From NCBI GenBank assembly GCA_951799405.1, contig OX637345.1:14074001-14138000 (forward strand): a stretch of 64,000 nucleotides of DNA, read 5' to 3'. A model generated the notes under the pieces. That model had not been told where the DNA came from. It saw only the letters and a program-made list of their open reading frames with translations, and did not search any database. Made by a program: the position numbers and the translations under genes. Origin of the DNA: Agapetus fuscipes (Eukaryota > Arthropoda > Insecta > Trichoptera > Glossosomatidae). Below, one piece after another: positions 22,797 through 33,413 of the stretch. Positions within the stretch are counted from its first letter, which is position 1, and every line of letters begins with the position of its first letter.

Positions 22797-22970
22797 TGTG
22801 ATACTTTAGGATAATAGTTCTGTATACGAGACGGGCCTTTCGTAAAGGTCATCATCAGACCTTCTAGGTCGAAAACGTTAGTAACTTACTCTAAAGATTG
22901 TAATCTTTTTAAATATATTCATGTGAAAATAAACAGTGTTTTTGAATTCCTCAAAAATTATTTAAACTAT
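22797..22970. mobile_element. Penelope-like ends in inverted orientation
   Basis: 22859-22970 is the forward copy of the 13690-13790 segment, including GGTCGAAAACGTTAGTAAC. It joins head to head with a second end whose reverse strand starts CTGATGATGACCTTTACG. One half of the hammerhead core thus lies on each strand, so neither strand has a complete motif. Confidence 0.5.
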
Positions 22971-23082
22971 AAACATGTATGTTTAGATAAAAAAATTCAC
23001 GACGTGGAATATGATTTATTTCTTTATTTTAAACGATGTTTCCAAAAAAAAATCATAAATATATATAACTACAAATCTAAAT

Positions 23083-23335
23083 CTAAATCTTAGCTGCAAA
23101 GATATGTATCATTTGAGGTTCATATTAAATGTATTCCCACAAGCAGACACGCATAATTTCGCGCTTACACATGCCGCATGTGGACCTACAATAAAAAAAA
23201 ATCAATCTCAAATGAACATAAGCCCTGCAACTCTTGCCGACCTTCCCTGAAACAGGGGTGACATTGGCAAATTGAACCATTTTTTACAGTATGGGTGGTC
23301 AGCCGCATACAAACCTATCAGTCAAGGAAAATAAA
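23083..23335 (-). mobile_element. Tail module, reverse
   Basis: Starts ATCTAAATCTAAATCTTAGC (the complement of the TTAGATT tail) and ends CTATCAGTCAAGGAAAAT. Complete. Confidence 0.85.
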
Positions 23336-24087
23336 TAATTAATAATAATATAAATATATATTTAATAATAATACAATAAATGAATAACAATAATAATATT
23401 TAAGATGCTTTGTAGTCTTTACCAGTCACCGAACTACCTACCATAAAAAATTAAAACTTACCGTTGTATTGATAATTCGTAAAAAAAAATTACGGACTTT
23501 ACGTTTAAAATTTCCATTGAATTTCTTTGATATCACCCTGTGTCGGTTCATCTTACTTGGCAACGTATTGCTTTGAAATTCCGTAGACAGCTAACAGCTG
23601 TTGAGAATGCCTTTTAAAGCATTATAATATTATACTTGTAGCTCCTGAAGACAACCTATTGGTTTAGGTTCTTACCACGCAGTCTTAATTTGTTTGCCTA
23701 GACAAGTCCTTTACAACCTTAAGCAATTTCAACATTCTATTACTTTATGGTTCTAACAATATTAAAAAAATAACCTTTAGCTCTCACTTTAGCAAGTGCC
23801 AACCTCTGTAGAACCTAATCAGGAGTCTAAGACAACCTTAAGATCATCGGACTATAAGCTCTTGAAACTTAGTCACAATAACGTTAATTTAACCTCTTGT
23901 CAGCAACTTCTACGTTGCAATAATAACCAGTTGGTTTTTGGACGTATAAGTTATCCTCAAGCCATTTATATGACCAAAAAGCAAAGCATTAACCTTTTTA
24001 TGAGCCTTATAAGACCTAAAGACAATTTTCACAACTTAGGACGACTACAGTGGTTACTTGGGAAAGACCCTGCGTTTCAGGTTAACG

Positions 24088-24180
24088 GGCATTTTCGTAT
24101 TATGCAGTATGTGTAAGCGCATGTCTGTGGGCATACACTAAATAAGAATCTTAAATGTTAACCATTATCTACATCTTAGC
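24088..24180 (+). mobile_element. Tail module, right end only
   Basis: Contains GCAGTATGTGTAAGCGC, GTCTGTGGGCATACACT and a degraded end. It lies directly left of MITE-2. Confidence 0.55.
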
Positions 24181-24186
24181 ATCTTA

Positions 24187-24424
24187 CGGGGCTATTCTTA
24201 GACATTTTAGTCATCGGTTGAACCCACGCTTTGACAAACTAATGATGCATTTGTATGAAACCTGTCAATCCAAAATGGCCGCAAGTGAACAGCTGATTTG
24301 TCTTCATACAAATATTACAAAATTTGGTAGGTAAGAATGACCGTGTTGATGAAACTTCCAGCGCACCATTAGTTTGTCAAAGCGTGGGCTCAACCGACGA
24401 CTAAAATGTCTAAGAATAGCCCCG
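24187..24424. mobile_element. MITE-2, complete
   Basis: The TIR is ~56 bp and imperfect; it starts CGGGGCTATTCTTAGACATT and continues through GCCCACGCTTTGACAAACTAATG. It has no coding capacity. Flanks are TTA and TGA; the related copy at 48685 has TAT on both sides. Confidence 0.85.
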
Positions 24425-24654
24425 TGAGAGTATAGATCTACAATAAGTACCTACGCCGAATTTCTGTACTGAATTTCTCTACTTATTTGGATAAGAAATA
24501 GGGGTGACTTTGGAAAAAGTAACGATTCCCTAATGGTAGCGTATTTATGTTTTTAAAATACACAGGTATCTTGACACATTGCAAACCATAAACAAAAAAA
24601 TGAGTATTGAAAAATAGCTTTAAGTTAATTTATAGATCTTGTTGCTGAAAAGGG

Positions 24655-24885
24655 TTGTTTTTGGAAAACAGGGCGTGGTCTGCGATGTGTGAGAGGGATG
24701 CGACTCTACAACTGAAGGGTGAGAAAGAAAATTTGGGCGTGATCTGGAATGTGCGAGAGGGATGAAGCTATGCAGTAAAATGAGAGGGCGATAAAAATTT
24801 GGGCGTGGTGTTGCATGCGTGAAAGGGATGGGGCTGTAGATGGGAAAGAGAGGGACGAGGGTAGGGGGCGTGGTTTCGATTAACG
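24655..24885 (+). repeat. Degenerate tandem repeat with four GGGCGTGG-type boxes
   Basis: GGGCGTGGT (or GGGCGTGAT) occurs near 24662, 24735, 24802 and 24868, each followed by GTG(T/C)GAGAGGGATG-like sequence at ~65-70-bp spacing. The complement, CCACGCCC, is the binding word of KLF/Sp zinc-finger factors. It could be a regulatory cluster or merely a decayed minisatellite. Confidence 0.55.
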
Positions 24886-24991
24886 ATTCAAGGATTTTGG
24901 GCACGAAAATTGTGGTTCTAAAACATTTTAAAGATCGTCTTACAAAGCACTAAGGATGAAAATATTTGTGGTTTATAATTATAAACTATAC

Positions 24992-25472
24992 AGGCTTATA
25001 GCTTAGTTGGCAAAACGATTGCGCTCAAATCCAGATGGCTAGGGTTCAATCCCTAAAAAGTGTCTCAAAAAAATCCAGTTTTTGATGTTCATTTCAAGCT
25101 CGAAATTGGTAAACTTTACTCAGTCTTCACAATAAATGAGTACCAGCCCCTTCGGGAGCTGGGAAACCCTCGCTTCAACTGAAATGGTTGGCGTAAAGCC
25201 AGCCCCGTTATGTGTAAAAATAAATTGATTCCACTCGCCACATGCGAAACCCTTATAACTTTTTTTTAAGAACACCGGCTTTGCGCCAGCCACTTCACTT
25301 GAAGTGAACTCATTTGTTGTGAAAGCTGAGTAAGCCTTGCTGGTATTTTATTGTGGGGAATGAAATAAACAAGGAAACGGAAAATCATTTCTGACACCCT
25401 TAGTGGGATTCGAACCCGAGCTCTCGGGGTGGAATGCAAGCACTCTACACACTGAGCTATTGACCGGACTTA
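24992..25472. mobile_element. Inverted SINE-T dimer (tail to tail)
   Basis: The forward unit (24992-25262) has an alternative tRNA-like head: ATAGCTTAGTTGGCAAAACG and GGGTTCAATCCC. The reverse unit (25268-25472) has the common SINE-T head, complement of GCTATTGACCGGACTT and GGATTCGAACCC. Both share the TACTCAG(T/C)CTTCACAA body. The arrangement matches 33645-34085. Confidence 0.75.
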
Positions 25473-26255
25473 ATAAAACTGTCCAATATATAATTATTAC
25501 TAGATACTATTAGAATTTTTATATTCAGGTATCTCGAAATCCTAGGATCGATACTTAACTTATTTATTGACAAGGCATTTACCTTGTAGCCCTTAATAAA
25601 AAACAACCTATAGAATTTTACGGGTTAAAAGTACAATTTATTAACATACAACCGGTTTCATGAACAAACTTCACGTAAAAAGGTACACATTTTTACATTT
25701 ATCTTTTGTATGGTTTGTATATTAACACTGCTAACATTCATATTGATTGAATTTTTTAAAAACTTTATAAAAATTCTAATAAAACACTGTTTTATTGGCA
25801 CACTCTAATTACTTTTATTTTGATTAATAACAGTGTTAAAATAGAACAGTGTTTCATTATAATTTTTTATTATATTTAAATGAAATCAAACATTTTTTTT
25901 ACTTTTACGTTAGGGTCGTGATATTGGTAAAAACAAAACGTGAAACATTTGACATTCACTGGGTCGCTTTTGGATTCTGCGCACGTCCACCTTCGTCCCT
26001 CCCCCTCCCTTGCTTCCAAAGCGAAGCCTCCCGAGTCCTTTGCGACAAAAAACGCCATACATTTACGTCTTCCCCTCGCTCCCAAAGTGGCGATCGATGT
26101 CTGGTTCGTTTTGAAAAAATCCACAAACTTCATAGGTCAGTTTTGAGAAGCCTTGTCTAAGCAGAATGATCGGATGTTAGAAAATAGTCGAGAATATCAT
26201 AGAATAAAACTACATACAACCAAAAAAAGGTCTTGAAAGATACAGTAGTATGTAC
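25473..26255. other. Unassigned; GC-richer block at 25940-26150
   Basis: The 25940-26150 block (CACGTCCACCTTCGTCCC, GTGGCGATCGATGTC) is open in three frames on both strands, which shows base composition and not a gene. At 25650 the reverse strand shows GAAACCGGTTGTATGTTAAT, a possible worn Penelope-like end. Confidence 0.35.
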
Positions 26256-26261
26256 AAAGGA

Positions 26262-26672
26262 TTAAATGTGATAGGCTCACTCACACCGCAGGTTATGAGA
26301 TCACTTTGGTTCAACGCCCATCTGGAAGACCACATAAAAGTCTGTGAAATAGAGGGCATAGTAAGATGAGAGACCATGTCTACAGAATGAGCCATGATAG
26401 ACTCACTCACACCGTAGCTTATGAGATCACTTTTGTTCAACGCCCATCTGGAAGATCACATAAAAGTCTGTGAAAAAGAGGACATAGTAAAATGGAGACC
26501 GTGGCTCCAGAATGAGCCATGATAGACTCACTCACACCGTAGCTTATGAGATGACAATTGGTCAACGTCCAGCTGGAAGACCACATAAAAGTCTGTGAAA
26601 TAGAGGACATAGTAAGATGAGAGACCATGTTTTTGGAATGTGTCATTATGGATTCACTTAGATCTTAGCCTT
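26262..26672 (+). repeat. S126 satellite, about 3.3 units
   Basis: The units here are more diverged from one another than those in the large array. They read CAACGCCCATCTGGAAG in place of CAACGTCCAGCTGGAAG. This looks like an older cluster. Confidence 0.9.
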
Positions 26673-26807
26673 TTAGATGACAAAACTGAAAAGAAGGCTG
26701 TATTACTGTAAATATCTACTAACGAATACTGTAGAGTTTTTCTCTGATTATCATAACTAGGTGTCTGTAAGACTGTTCTTCAGTTATGTAATTTGAGCCC
26801 ACAACCT

Positions 26808-26865
26808 TCCATTTACGAGTCTGAAGTGCTACCACTGGACTACGGACCGGTCAATGTTATATGTG
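26808..26865 (-). mobile_element. SINE-5S tRNA-like head fragment
   Basis: Complement of CTTCCATTTACGAGTCTGAA and CTACGGACCGGTCAATG, matching the tRNA-like unit of the complete element at 12571. Confidence 0.7.
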
Positions 26866-27055
26866 TGGTATGTACCTATGTATGTATTCTGGATCTAAAA
26901 CGACTATTAGAAGTATTACCCTAACTTTAACATCGTAAGTTGCATTGAATGGGGGTATTTAGAGGAATGAGAAATTCCTCCTTCTATTCTATTATCATAC
27001 ACGTTCAGATTGAGGAAAAAAGAAAACCTGAAAAACCTGAAAAACCTGCGGTACC

Positions 27056-27150
27056 TACCTAATGGTTCAACAAAAGCACCAAGTCCCTATTTCGAGCCGC
27101 AGAATTTAAGTTAAAAAAAGCTATAATGATCGCCGATCTTTAATACAAGT
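27056..27150 (+). pseudogene. Extreme C-terminus of the LINE seen at 46510
   Basis: Forward reading WFNKSTKSLFRAAEFKLKK, then AIMIADL and a stop. It matches WFGRSTKSLFRAAASKIKIA and MMIADL of the reverse-strand ORF ending at 46526. Confidence 0.75.
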
Positions 27151-27237
27151 GGCGCCAACAGTAAAAGCTTATTCCAGAAAAAATCCTTAAAAGGTTGATC
27201 ATTATTTATGCTGGATGTTAATTGAATTGGCAAAGTT

Positions 27238-27324
27238 CAACTAAGCTACACAGATAGTGTAACTTCTTGCCTACGTTATCCCCGAAGCGGTCGCACGTGG
27301 CGTTTCGGGAACTTTTTATTTTTA
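27238..27324 (-). mobile_element. SINE-T 3' end fragment
   Basis: CAACTAAGCTACACAGATAG and the GTTATCCCCGAAGCGG block match the terminal 90 bp of SINE-T. Confidence 0.75.
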
Positions 27325-27440
27325 AGCTTACCTCTTAGCTTACTCAAGCAACACCTCTGCGGCACCCTTCTTGGGTGACATAGACCCCCAAGACTTTCAA
27401 GAATTGGGGAGTCTCTCGCACAGGGTTCCTTAAAAAAAGC
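27325..27440 (+). mobile_element. SINE-5S 3' end fragment
   Basis: GCGGCACCCTTCTTGGGTG, GACATAGACCCCCAAGAC and the GGGGAGTCTCTCGCACAGG end with a short A run match the 3' end of the element at 12571, including its terminal hairpin. Confidence 0.7.
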
Positions 27441-27468
27441 TCCTGTTTCGAACCGCAACATAAAAAAA

Positions 27469-27731
27469 CGCAACTAAGCTACACATTTATTTTTACAGGT
27501 AAGGGGGCCGGCCTTTCGCCAACCACTTCAGTTGAAGTGGAAGTTTCCCAGCTCCCGAGAGTGCTGGTACTCATTTCTTGTGAAGGCTGAGTAAACCTTG
27601 CTGGTATTTTATTTTGGGGTTTGAAATAAACACCGAAACGGGAAATCATTTTTGACACCCTCGGTGGGATTCGAACCCGAGCTTTCGGCATGGAATGCAA
27701 GCACTCTACCACCTGAGCTATCTATCGAACA
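27469..27731 (-). mobile_element. SINE-T copy, reverse, with internal deletion
   Basis: The CGCAACTAAGCTACACATTT end jumps directly to ATTTTTACAGGTAAGGGGGC, losing the CTTGCC...CCCCGAAG segment. The head (GGATTCGAACCCGAGC complement, TGAGCTATC) is intact. Confidence 0.8.
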
Positions 27732-28160
27732 TCTAAGGTCAAAATAGCTCTTCGATAGAAGTGTCACCAAAAGAAGACGAAGGACGAAGTTGTGGCAGAC
27801 TGCCCGGCGGTAGGAGTATGGAACTGGAGGAGGAAGGAGTTGGCTGTGATTAATCAACGAAGCCAAGCCCCACCCAGTTTGTCGATGATGATCGATTCAA
27901 TACAGGCTGGAAGTTATCAGAAGTATTTTCTTTTTATTTTATTAGTAAACAGGGACCAAGAGCACCAATAACAGAAGTATCCGAATGAGTTTTTCAGCCA
28001 AGAAACGGTCTTTTTCCTGCACGGTGTTGGAGATTGGTCCATCTGCTGGTCATTTCTAGTGATAAATATCCTTCTGACAAAGCTGTTTGTGTTACGTATT
28101 GTGAGGTTAAGAGCAAGGTCATAACAATAAAAGAAAATTGTAGTAAATTTAATAGATTAA
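27732..28160. other. Unassigned sequence
   Basis: The reverse strand at 27830-27890 reads like the end of a LINE ORF (GWLRxxN-type), but too weakly to call. Nothing else recognised. Confidence 0.35.
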
Positions 28161-28162
28161 CA

Positions 28163-28310
28163 GCTTCTTCTTCGTGTCAGCTTCACACCGTATTGGCCCA
28201 GTAACGAGCAATGTCTACAGCTCTTTGGTTTCCCGCAAAGAGATCATCCATGGAGCAGCTTGTCGGACAAGAGGGACAACACCGCAAAATACCCAAAAGC
28301 TATACTTTCA
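28163..28310 (-). pseudogene. LINE C-terminal remnant with CxxCxxxC block
   Basis: The reverse strand reads CPSCPTSCSMDDLFAGNQ and RAVDIARYWANTV, then a stop. This parallels CPACPTSCSLADLMESNG and EAVDVARHWARVV at 46264-46468. Both are followed by a (GAA)n tail. Confidence 0.65.
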
Positions 28311-28685
28311 GGTATGTTGGTATACTGCTCAGACCAGAGTTGAAAATCGTTATAAATATATACGCCACTCTTGCGTGGGTTGCTTTGTTTTGGAACGCAG
28401 TAGCGCAACTTCAGAAGAAAGACGTTGGTTTGGTGATAAACTTGTTTGCCATAAGACTCTGAAGAATCATGTTGCTTTTATTTTGAAAGCAGTTGAATTT
28501 TAAGTTACTTACATCATGAAATGTTTTATGTTATTTATTATTTATATATATTTTTTTAAATGGGTTTCATTTTTGTAAGTGCTTTATGTAAATTGTTAAT
28601 CCAAGTGTCATTCAAGGATAGTTTTTAGTTTTATTGTACATATTATTTTCAGTGGTAAAAAAAATATGTATAAATCTCAATCGTG
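28311..28685. other. Unassigned AT-rich sequence
   Basis: No gene or repeat seen. Confidence 0.4.
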
Positions 28686-28689
28686 TTTC

Positions 28690-28995
28690 AGTATCTATAA
28701 TCTGTAATTTAAGTAACAAATATTGACTTAAATTGATTGCATGTGTACCGAAAAAATAAACCAAACTTCAAATGAACAAAAACTTTGCAGCTACTGCCGT
28801 TTTCCCCTGAAAGTGGGATGGCATTGGTAAAAATGGCGGCAAGAGCTCTAGGGCGTGTATTAATTTGAGATTGGGTTTTTATGTTTTAAGTCATCAAACA
28901 TGAACTTATACGTATTTGCGTATAGGAAAACATGTAATTAGAATCTTACATGTAATGAACCTTTGCAACTTAGATAATAGATAGATAGATTAACA
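28690..28995. mobile_element. Tail module inverted pair, diverged
   Basis: A reverse partial module (28690-28830, ending GGGATGGCATTGGTAAA) abuts a forward partial one (28831-28995, ATGGCGGCAAGAGCTC to CAACTTAGATAATAGATAG). Confidence 0.7.
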
Positions 28996-29325
28996 AATAA
29001 AATGATATCCTAGGAATAATTCTGAGCTACGTTCATGAAATTTGGCCACAGATGTTCCTCCAGCCAAAATCGGCGGCAAAAACTGCGGAGCCCCATCCCT
29101 TTGGTAGAGCAATATGCCGCTAAATACATACATAGAAATGTACACATAGAATATAAGCGTCGCTTTTCTGTATAACCAGCTCGAAGGACCAAAACATCAA
29201 AGTATGGGTGCCTAGCTTTGACTTCGTGTATGAATAAACGTAGGATGAAAGAGGTTTGAATTTTAATGAGACGATAAAAAAACGTAAAGACTTTTCGTGT
29301 CTTTAAATACGCATTGGAGTAAATA

Positions 29326-30030
29326 TGTGACAAAATGACGCTGAAGACCTAGGTTTCAGTAGATTTAGGCTGCACAAGACAGAGAGTTCTGAAGGATGAT
29401 GGTGAGACTATGAAGTGATAGTGACTCCAAAAGAGTAAATATGTGACAAAATGACGCTAAAGTCCTAGGTGATATTGGACTATGGACTGAGGCTGTACCA
29501 GACAGAGAGTCCTGGAGGATGGTGGTGAGACTGCAAGGTGATACTGACACCAAGAAAGTTAATAAAGGACAACATTTTACATTACACATAACGCTGAATA
29601 CCTAAGTGTCAGCGGACCATGAACTGAGTCTGCACAAGACAGAGAGTCTTGGAGGATGGTGGTGAGACTACAAGGTGATAGTGACACCAAGAAAGTAAAT
29701 AAGTGGCAACATTACACATAACGCTGAATCCAAAAAGTGTCAGTGGACCATGAACTGAGTCTGCACAAGACAGAGAGTCTTGGAGGATGGTGGTGAGACT
29801 ACAAGGTGATAGTGACACCAAGAAAGTAAATAAGTGACAACATTACACATGACGCTGAAGTCCTAAGTGTCAGTGGACCATGAACTGAGTCTGCACAAGA
29901 TAGAGAGTTCTAGAGAATGGTGGTGAGACTACAAGGTGATAGTGACACCAAGAAAGTAAATAAGTGACAACATTACACATGACGCTGAAGTCCTAGGGGT
30001 CAGTGGAAGATGCGCAAGACAATGAGTTTT
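29326..30030 (+). repeat. T130 tandem repeat, about 5.4 units
   Basis: GTGACACCAAGAAAGTAAAT recurs at ~130-bp spacing. The outer units are more diverged than the central ones. The first unit starts after a fading AAATATGTGACAAAATGACG. Confidence 0.9.
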
Positions 30031-30750
30031 TAGCTGGTTTCATGAAATTGAGATATTACAAAGATTTGGTATGAGGGTTGAATAACGATTGAAGAGATTT
30101 AACTGATTGGTATAAAGACAGTTAGTAAGTTCTATTTAATCAAAACTGCGGTTAATTTGTTTTACACACTTTATTTCCTCACTTTTGGTTCCGGCAGAGT
30201 TTGTAATTTTATACAGTACGACGATTGATATATGTCTGCTCTTCAGAGGATTTTGGTCCTTAATTTATACAGATTATTAAGATAATTCTCAAAACATGGA
30301 GAATCGTTTTATACCACCTTGCTGGATTTCACTTGAATATTCGATTAAACGCTTAATTAATCTCTAACAAATATAAATCATTATTAGGTACGTACGTAAG
30401 CATCTACTATTTCTAGAGATTTCATGAACTTATTATTAAACTAACACAGACAAACCAAACACAACTACTTCTATCTTGCATATTCGTAACAATATACTTT
30501 TCTAGATGGATATTGTAGCTAAGGACATGTTTTCAGTGCGCACATATAGATTATATAATAAATAAAATAATATGTGTGTGTGTTTTGTACTATGGAAGCG
30601 ATGGACGCTGTTCGGGCGTTGAGTTTTGTAGGGTGACAATATTTTTTTATAAAAAAACTTGGAAAATTCCACAGACTATTTTTGTTTTGCTAGGAAGGTC
30701 TCGTATATTTTTTTTCAATACCCAAGCATTTTCGACCAACTGGTCCCCGA
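30031..30750. other. Unassigned AT-rich sequence
   Basis: No family recognised. 30160-30330 is less AT-rich and may be a decayed element. Confidence 0.4.
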
Positions 30751-30754
30751 TAAC

Positions 30755-31172
30755 AGAGAGGCTGACCCCCGCGCTGTAAAAATTGGTTCACTATTGCCAA
30801 TGCCACCCCGGCTTCAGGGAAAGGCGGCGGGAGCTGCATGGTTTATGTTCATATGAGGTTTTTTATTTGTATTTGTATTTCCTTGACTGAGAGGTTGGTA
30901 TGAGGTTGACCACCCATACTGTAAAAAATGGTTCACTTTGCCAATGTCACCCCTGTTTCAGGGAAGGTCGGCAAGAGTTGCAGGGCTTATGTTCATTTGA
31001 GATTGTTTTTTTTATATTGTAGGTCCACATGCGGCATGTGTGAGCGCGAATTTATGCGTGTCTGCTTGTGGGAATGCATTTAATATGAATCTCAAATGAT
31101 GCATATCTTTGCAGCTTAGATTTAGATTTAGATAAGTATGCACACATGTAGAATGTGTAGGCGCGAACCTAT
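30755..31172 (+). mobile_element. Tail module inserted inside another tail module
   Basis: The outer copy runs 30755-30880 (GAGGCTGACCCCCGCGCTG to TTTTTTATTTGTATTT) and resumes at 31132-31172 (AAGTATGCACACATGTAGAA). The inner, younger copy (30885-31131) is complete from TTCCTTGACTGAGAGGTTGG to CTTAGATTTAGATTTAGAT. Confidence 0.8.
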
Positions 31173-31452
31173 TTGAGAGCCATGGTGGATGTCTTTAACT
31201 GTATTGTACGTTCTAGATTAGAGTACGCTGTCAAGGTTTGGGCCCCGTATCAGCGGAAGTATGTAGATCTGTTGGAGCAAATCCAAAAGAAGTTTGTAAG
31301 GTACCTCCTCATGAGAAAATATGAGAATTATCCCAAGCCTATGCGCCATGAGGAATTACTTCAGGAAACCAGCTCCAGGAGCCTCGAATCTCGGCTTCAT
31401 GGCGACCATGGGGTCGCCATTGGCGGACATGACAAATACTTACCTACATAAA
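31165..31452 (+). pseudogene. Jockey/CR1-like LINE ORF fragment
   Basis: The forward frame reads FNCIVRSRLEYAVKVWAPY, YVDLLEQIQKKFVRYLLM and ESRLHGDHG. The (L/I)VRSxLEYAxxVWxPY block followed by IExIQKKFxRYL is typical of the region after the reverse transcriptase in Jockey/CR1-type LINEs. An intact 92-codon piece remains. Confidence 0.8.
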
Positions 31453-31484
31453 TAAAACAGTACCTACCTAGGTACCTAACTGGC

Positions 31485-31710
31485 AGTGGCGAAAGGTGCC
31501 ATACAACTCGATTCCCATCGGCTTCCCTTTTAAAATGAGGCAACAAAGTAGTTATAAAATATAGGCAGAAAGTAAAAAAATACATTTAAAACCAAAGAAA
31601 TAATACGTATTTTTCCCCCATTGAAACCATGCAGTCTACTTTATTATCATTTTGCCTCATTTTAAACGGGAAGCCGATAGGAATCGAGTTGTATGGCACC
31701 TTTCGCCACT
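31485..31710. mobile_element. MITE-4, complete
   Basis: TIRs of ~58 bp start AGTGGCGAAAGGTGCCATAC and continue through CCCATCGGCTTCCC. The 226-bp element has no ORF. No exact target-site duplication is visible. Confidence 0.85.
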
Positions 31711-32765
31711 AAATTAAAACCTACATAAATAAAAACAGTACCTAACTGGCATTCGAATTTTCTTGAGTTTCGCAAAAATATTATTCTATGGTTGCATCAT
31801 CCATATTAAATATTGTACCTATGCAATAAAATCTTACACGATTTTCCAACTGAAAAACTCATCTAAAGTCCTGAAAAAGCTTGGTCAACGCAATCTATGC
31901 AACAGCAAAAAACAGGAGTATTCTCGCAAACAAAAGACAACAGACCACGCCCTGTATCCACCCACACAATATCTATTTCAGTCGCTCTTTAAAGTTATAC
32001 GAAGCCCTCTCTCTCTAGCGTATAGACGCAAGCGTACCCGCCCTCCGAAAAACTGCCGATCGTTTTTAGTACCAATCCGGCGTTCGAGCTACGGTGAGCC
32101 GGACGCTACGATAATTCTCGCAAAAAAACCGTTTTTTCCGGACCGCTCTATGACGCGTGGGTGACATAAAAAAAACGTGTTTTTACAATATCCTTCATTG
32201 TGGATTGTTTGCAATGTGTCTGTTTTTTTTTTTTATTTAAAAATAAAAATTGTGCGTTCGGTGTTTTTGTGAAATTTACGCGGAAAATGGATTTGAAAAT
32301 GGAAATTTATGAATGCACAGGAACAGTGTAAGAAATGTGTGTTTTTTTTATAAAAACATCGGGATTGAGTTGTCAGTGAGATTGTGTACGCAAAATTATT
32401 GAAAGGATTTTCGGAAAAAAATGAACTGAAAAAAGGAAATTTTGAGTGTGACAGAAAACTGTGTTAAAAAGGCTTTTTACAAAGATTATTTTCAGTGAGT
32501 TTTCTTGTGAAAATATCGTTGAAAATCATTGTAGGAAAAATGAATTTTCAAAATTAGAAAAAAGATGCAAAAAGGTGTAAAACCATGTGACGTGACTTTG
32601 CTGAAAGACGTTTTGTGATTTTATTTTTCACGTAAGTTTTAAAGCTTTTTCAGTGATATATACTATCTTCCTACTTTGTATTGATATTAATTTTTCAGTA
32701 ATATTAAAAAACAGAACAGAAGTGTATACTTCGTAATAAAAAAATATTTGTATGAAAAGGTGTAG
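31711..32765. promoter_or_regulatory. Unique stretch, possible promoter / 5' UTR region (weak)
   Basis: 31950-32150 is clearly GC-richer than its surroundings and matches no repeat in the window. It is followed by A/T- and G/T-rich DNA with several arthropod-initiator-like TCAGT words (32375, 32490). A 133-codon ORF (31763-32164 +) crosses it but has no domain and looks fortuitous. This could be an upstream exon or promoter. Confidence 0.3.
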
Positions 32766-32767
32766 AA

Positions 32768-33020
32768 AACGCAACTAAGCTACACATGTAGTGTAACCTC
32801 TTGCCTGCGTTAACCCCGAAGGGGTTGCATGTGGCGATTCGGGACCTATTTATTTTTACGGGTAAGGGGGCCGGCCTCACACCAACCACTTTCAGTTGAA
32901 GTGGGGGTTTCCCAGCTCCCGGGGGGGCTGGTTCTCATTTCTTGTGAAGGCTGAGTAAACCTTTAGATCAAACCATTGCTCTCGGCATTGAATGCAAGCA
33001 TTCTACCAATTGAGGTATGG
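32768..33020 (-). mobile_element. SINE-T, reverse, with deletion near the head
   Basis: The 3' end and body are standard, but from AGTAAACCTT it jumps to TAGATCAAACCATTGCTCTC. This removes most of the box B side of the head. Confidence 0.75.
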
Positions 33021-33024
33021 ACCT

Positions 33025-33265
33025 TTTTACGAGCTTGGTCTTCGTCGCTACAAAGCGCCAATTCTCAAGCAAGACCCAATTGCTGTAAGGCTGGATGGAC
33101 CTTTGGTGACCGGTCATTGGTAAAGGTTTATGAATTTTTCAACCCAACGAAGAGCAAATTTGAAAATATAAATGGTATATTTTTTGTGTTCCGCCGGGAT
33201 TCGAACCCGCAACCTTCCATTCAGAGTCCAAAGTGTTACCACTGAAATACGGACCGGTCAATGTT
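33025..33265 (-). mobile_element. SINE-5S family copy without the 5S head
   Basis: It contains complements of the body (AGCGCCAATTCTCAAGC, GACCTTTGGTGACCGGTC) and of the tRNA-like unit (GGGATTCGAACCCGC, CGGACCGGTCAATGTT). The same head boundary, GACCGGTCAATGTTA, occurs at 26865. Confidence 0.8.
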
Positions 33266-33413
33266 AATGTCAGAAATATGGGATTGTAATAGACTTGCAA
33301 AAAAGAAAGCTTTTCTTGGATGACTTATTTAATATAATTAAAAATCGTATTAAGGATTCTTTAACCCAATTTTGGTTATAAATAATATATCCTTACTTAC
33401 ATTTACTCGGTTT

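Larger units (their letters stand above)
22235..24068. mobile_element. Candidate 1.8-kb TIR element (uncertain)
   Basis: CCCAAGTAACCATTTAGG at the left end mirrors GTGGTTACTTGGG at the right end, and both flanks are rich in 'AACCT' words. Inside are a perfect hairpin, a Penelope-like/hammerhead locus and a reverse tail module, which would be later insertions. No transposase and no clear target-site duplication. Confidence 0.35.

Noticed and set aside
25849..26160. 103-codon ORF as a gene
   Set aside because: Three overlapping ORFs on both strands in a GC-richer block, no domain, no splice signals that I can support.
31763..32164. 133-codon ORF as a gene
   Set aside because: No domain, low-complexity start; looks like chance openness over a GC-richer block.
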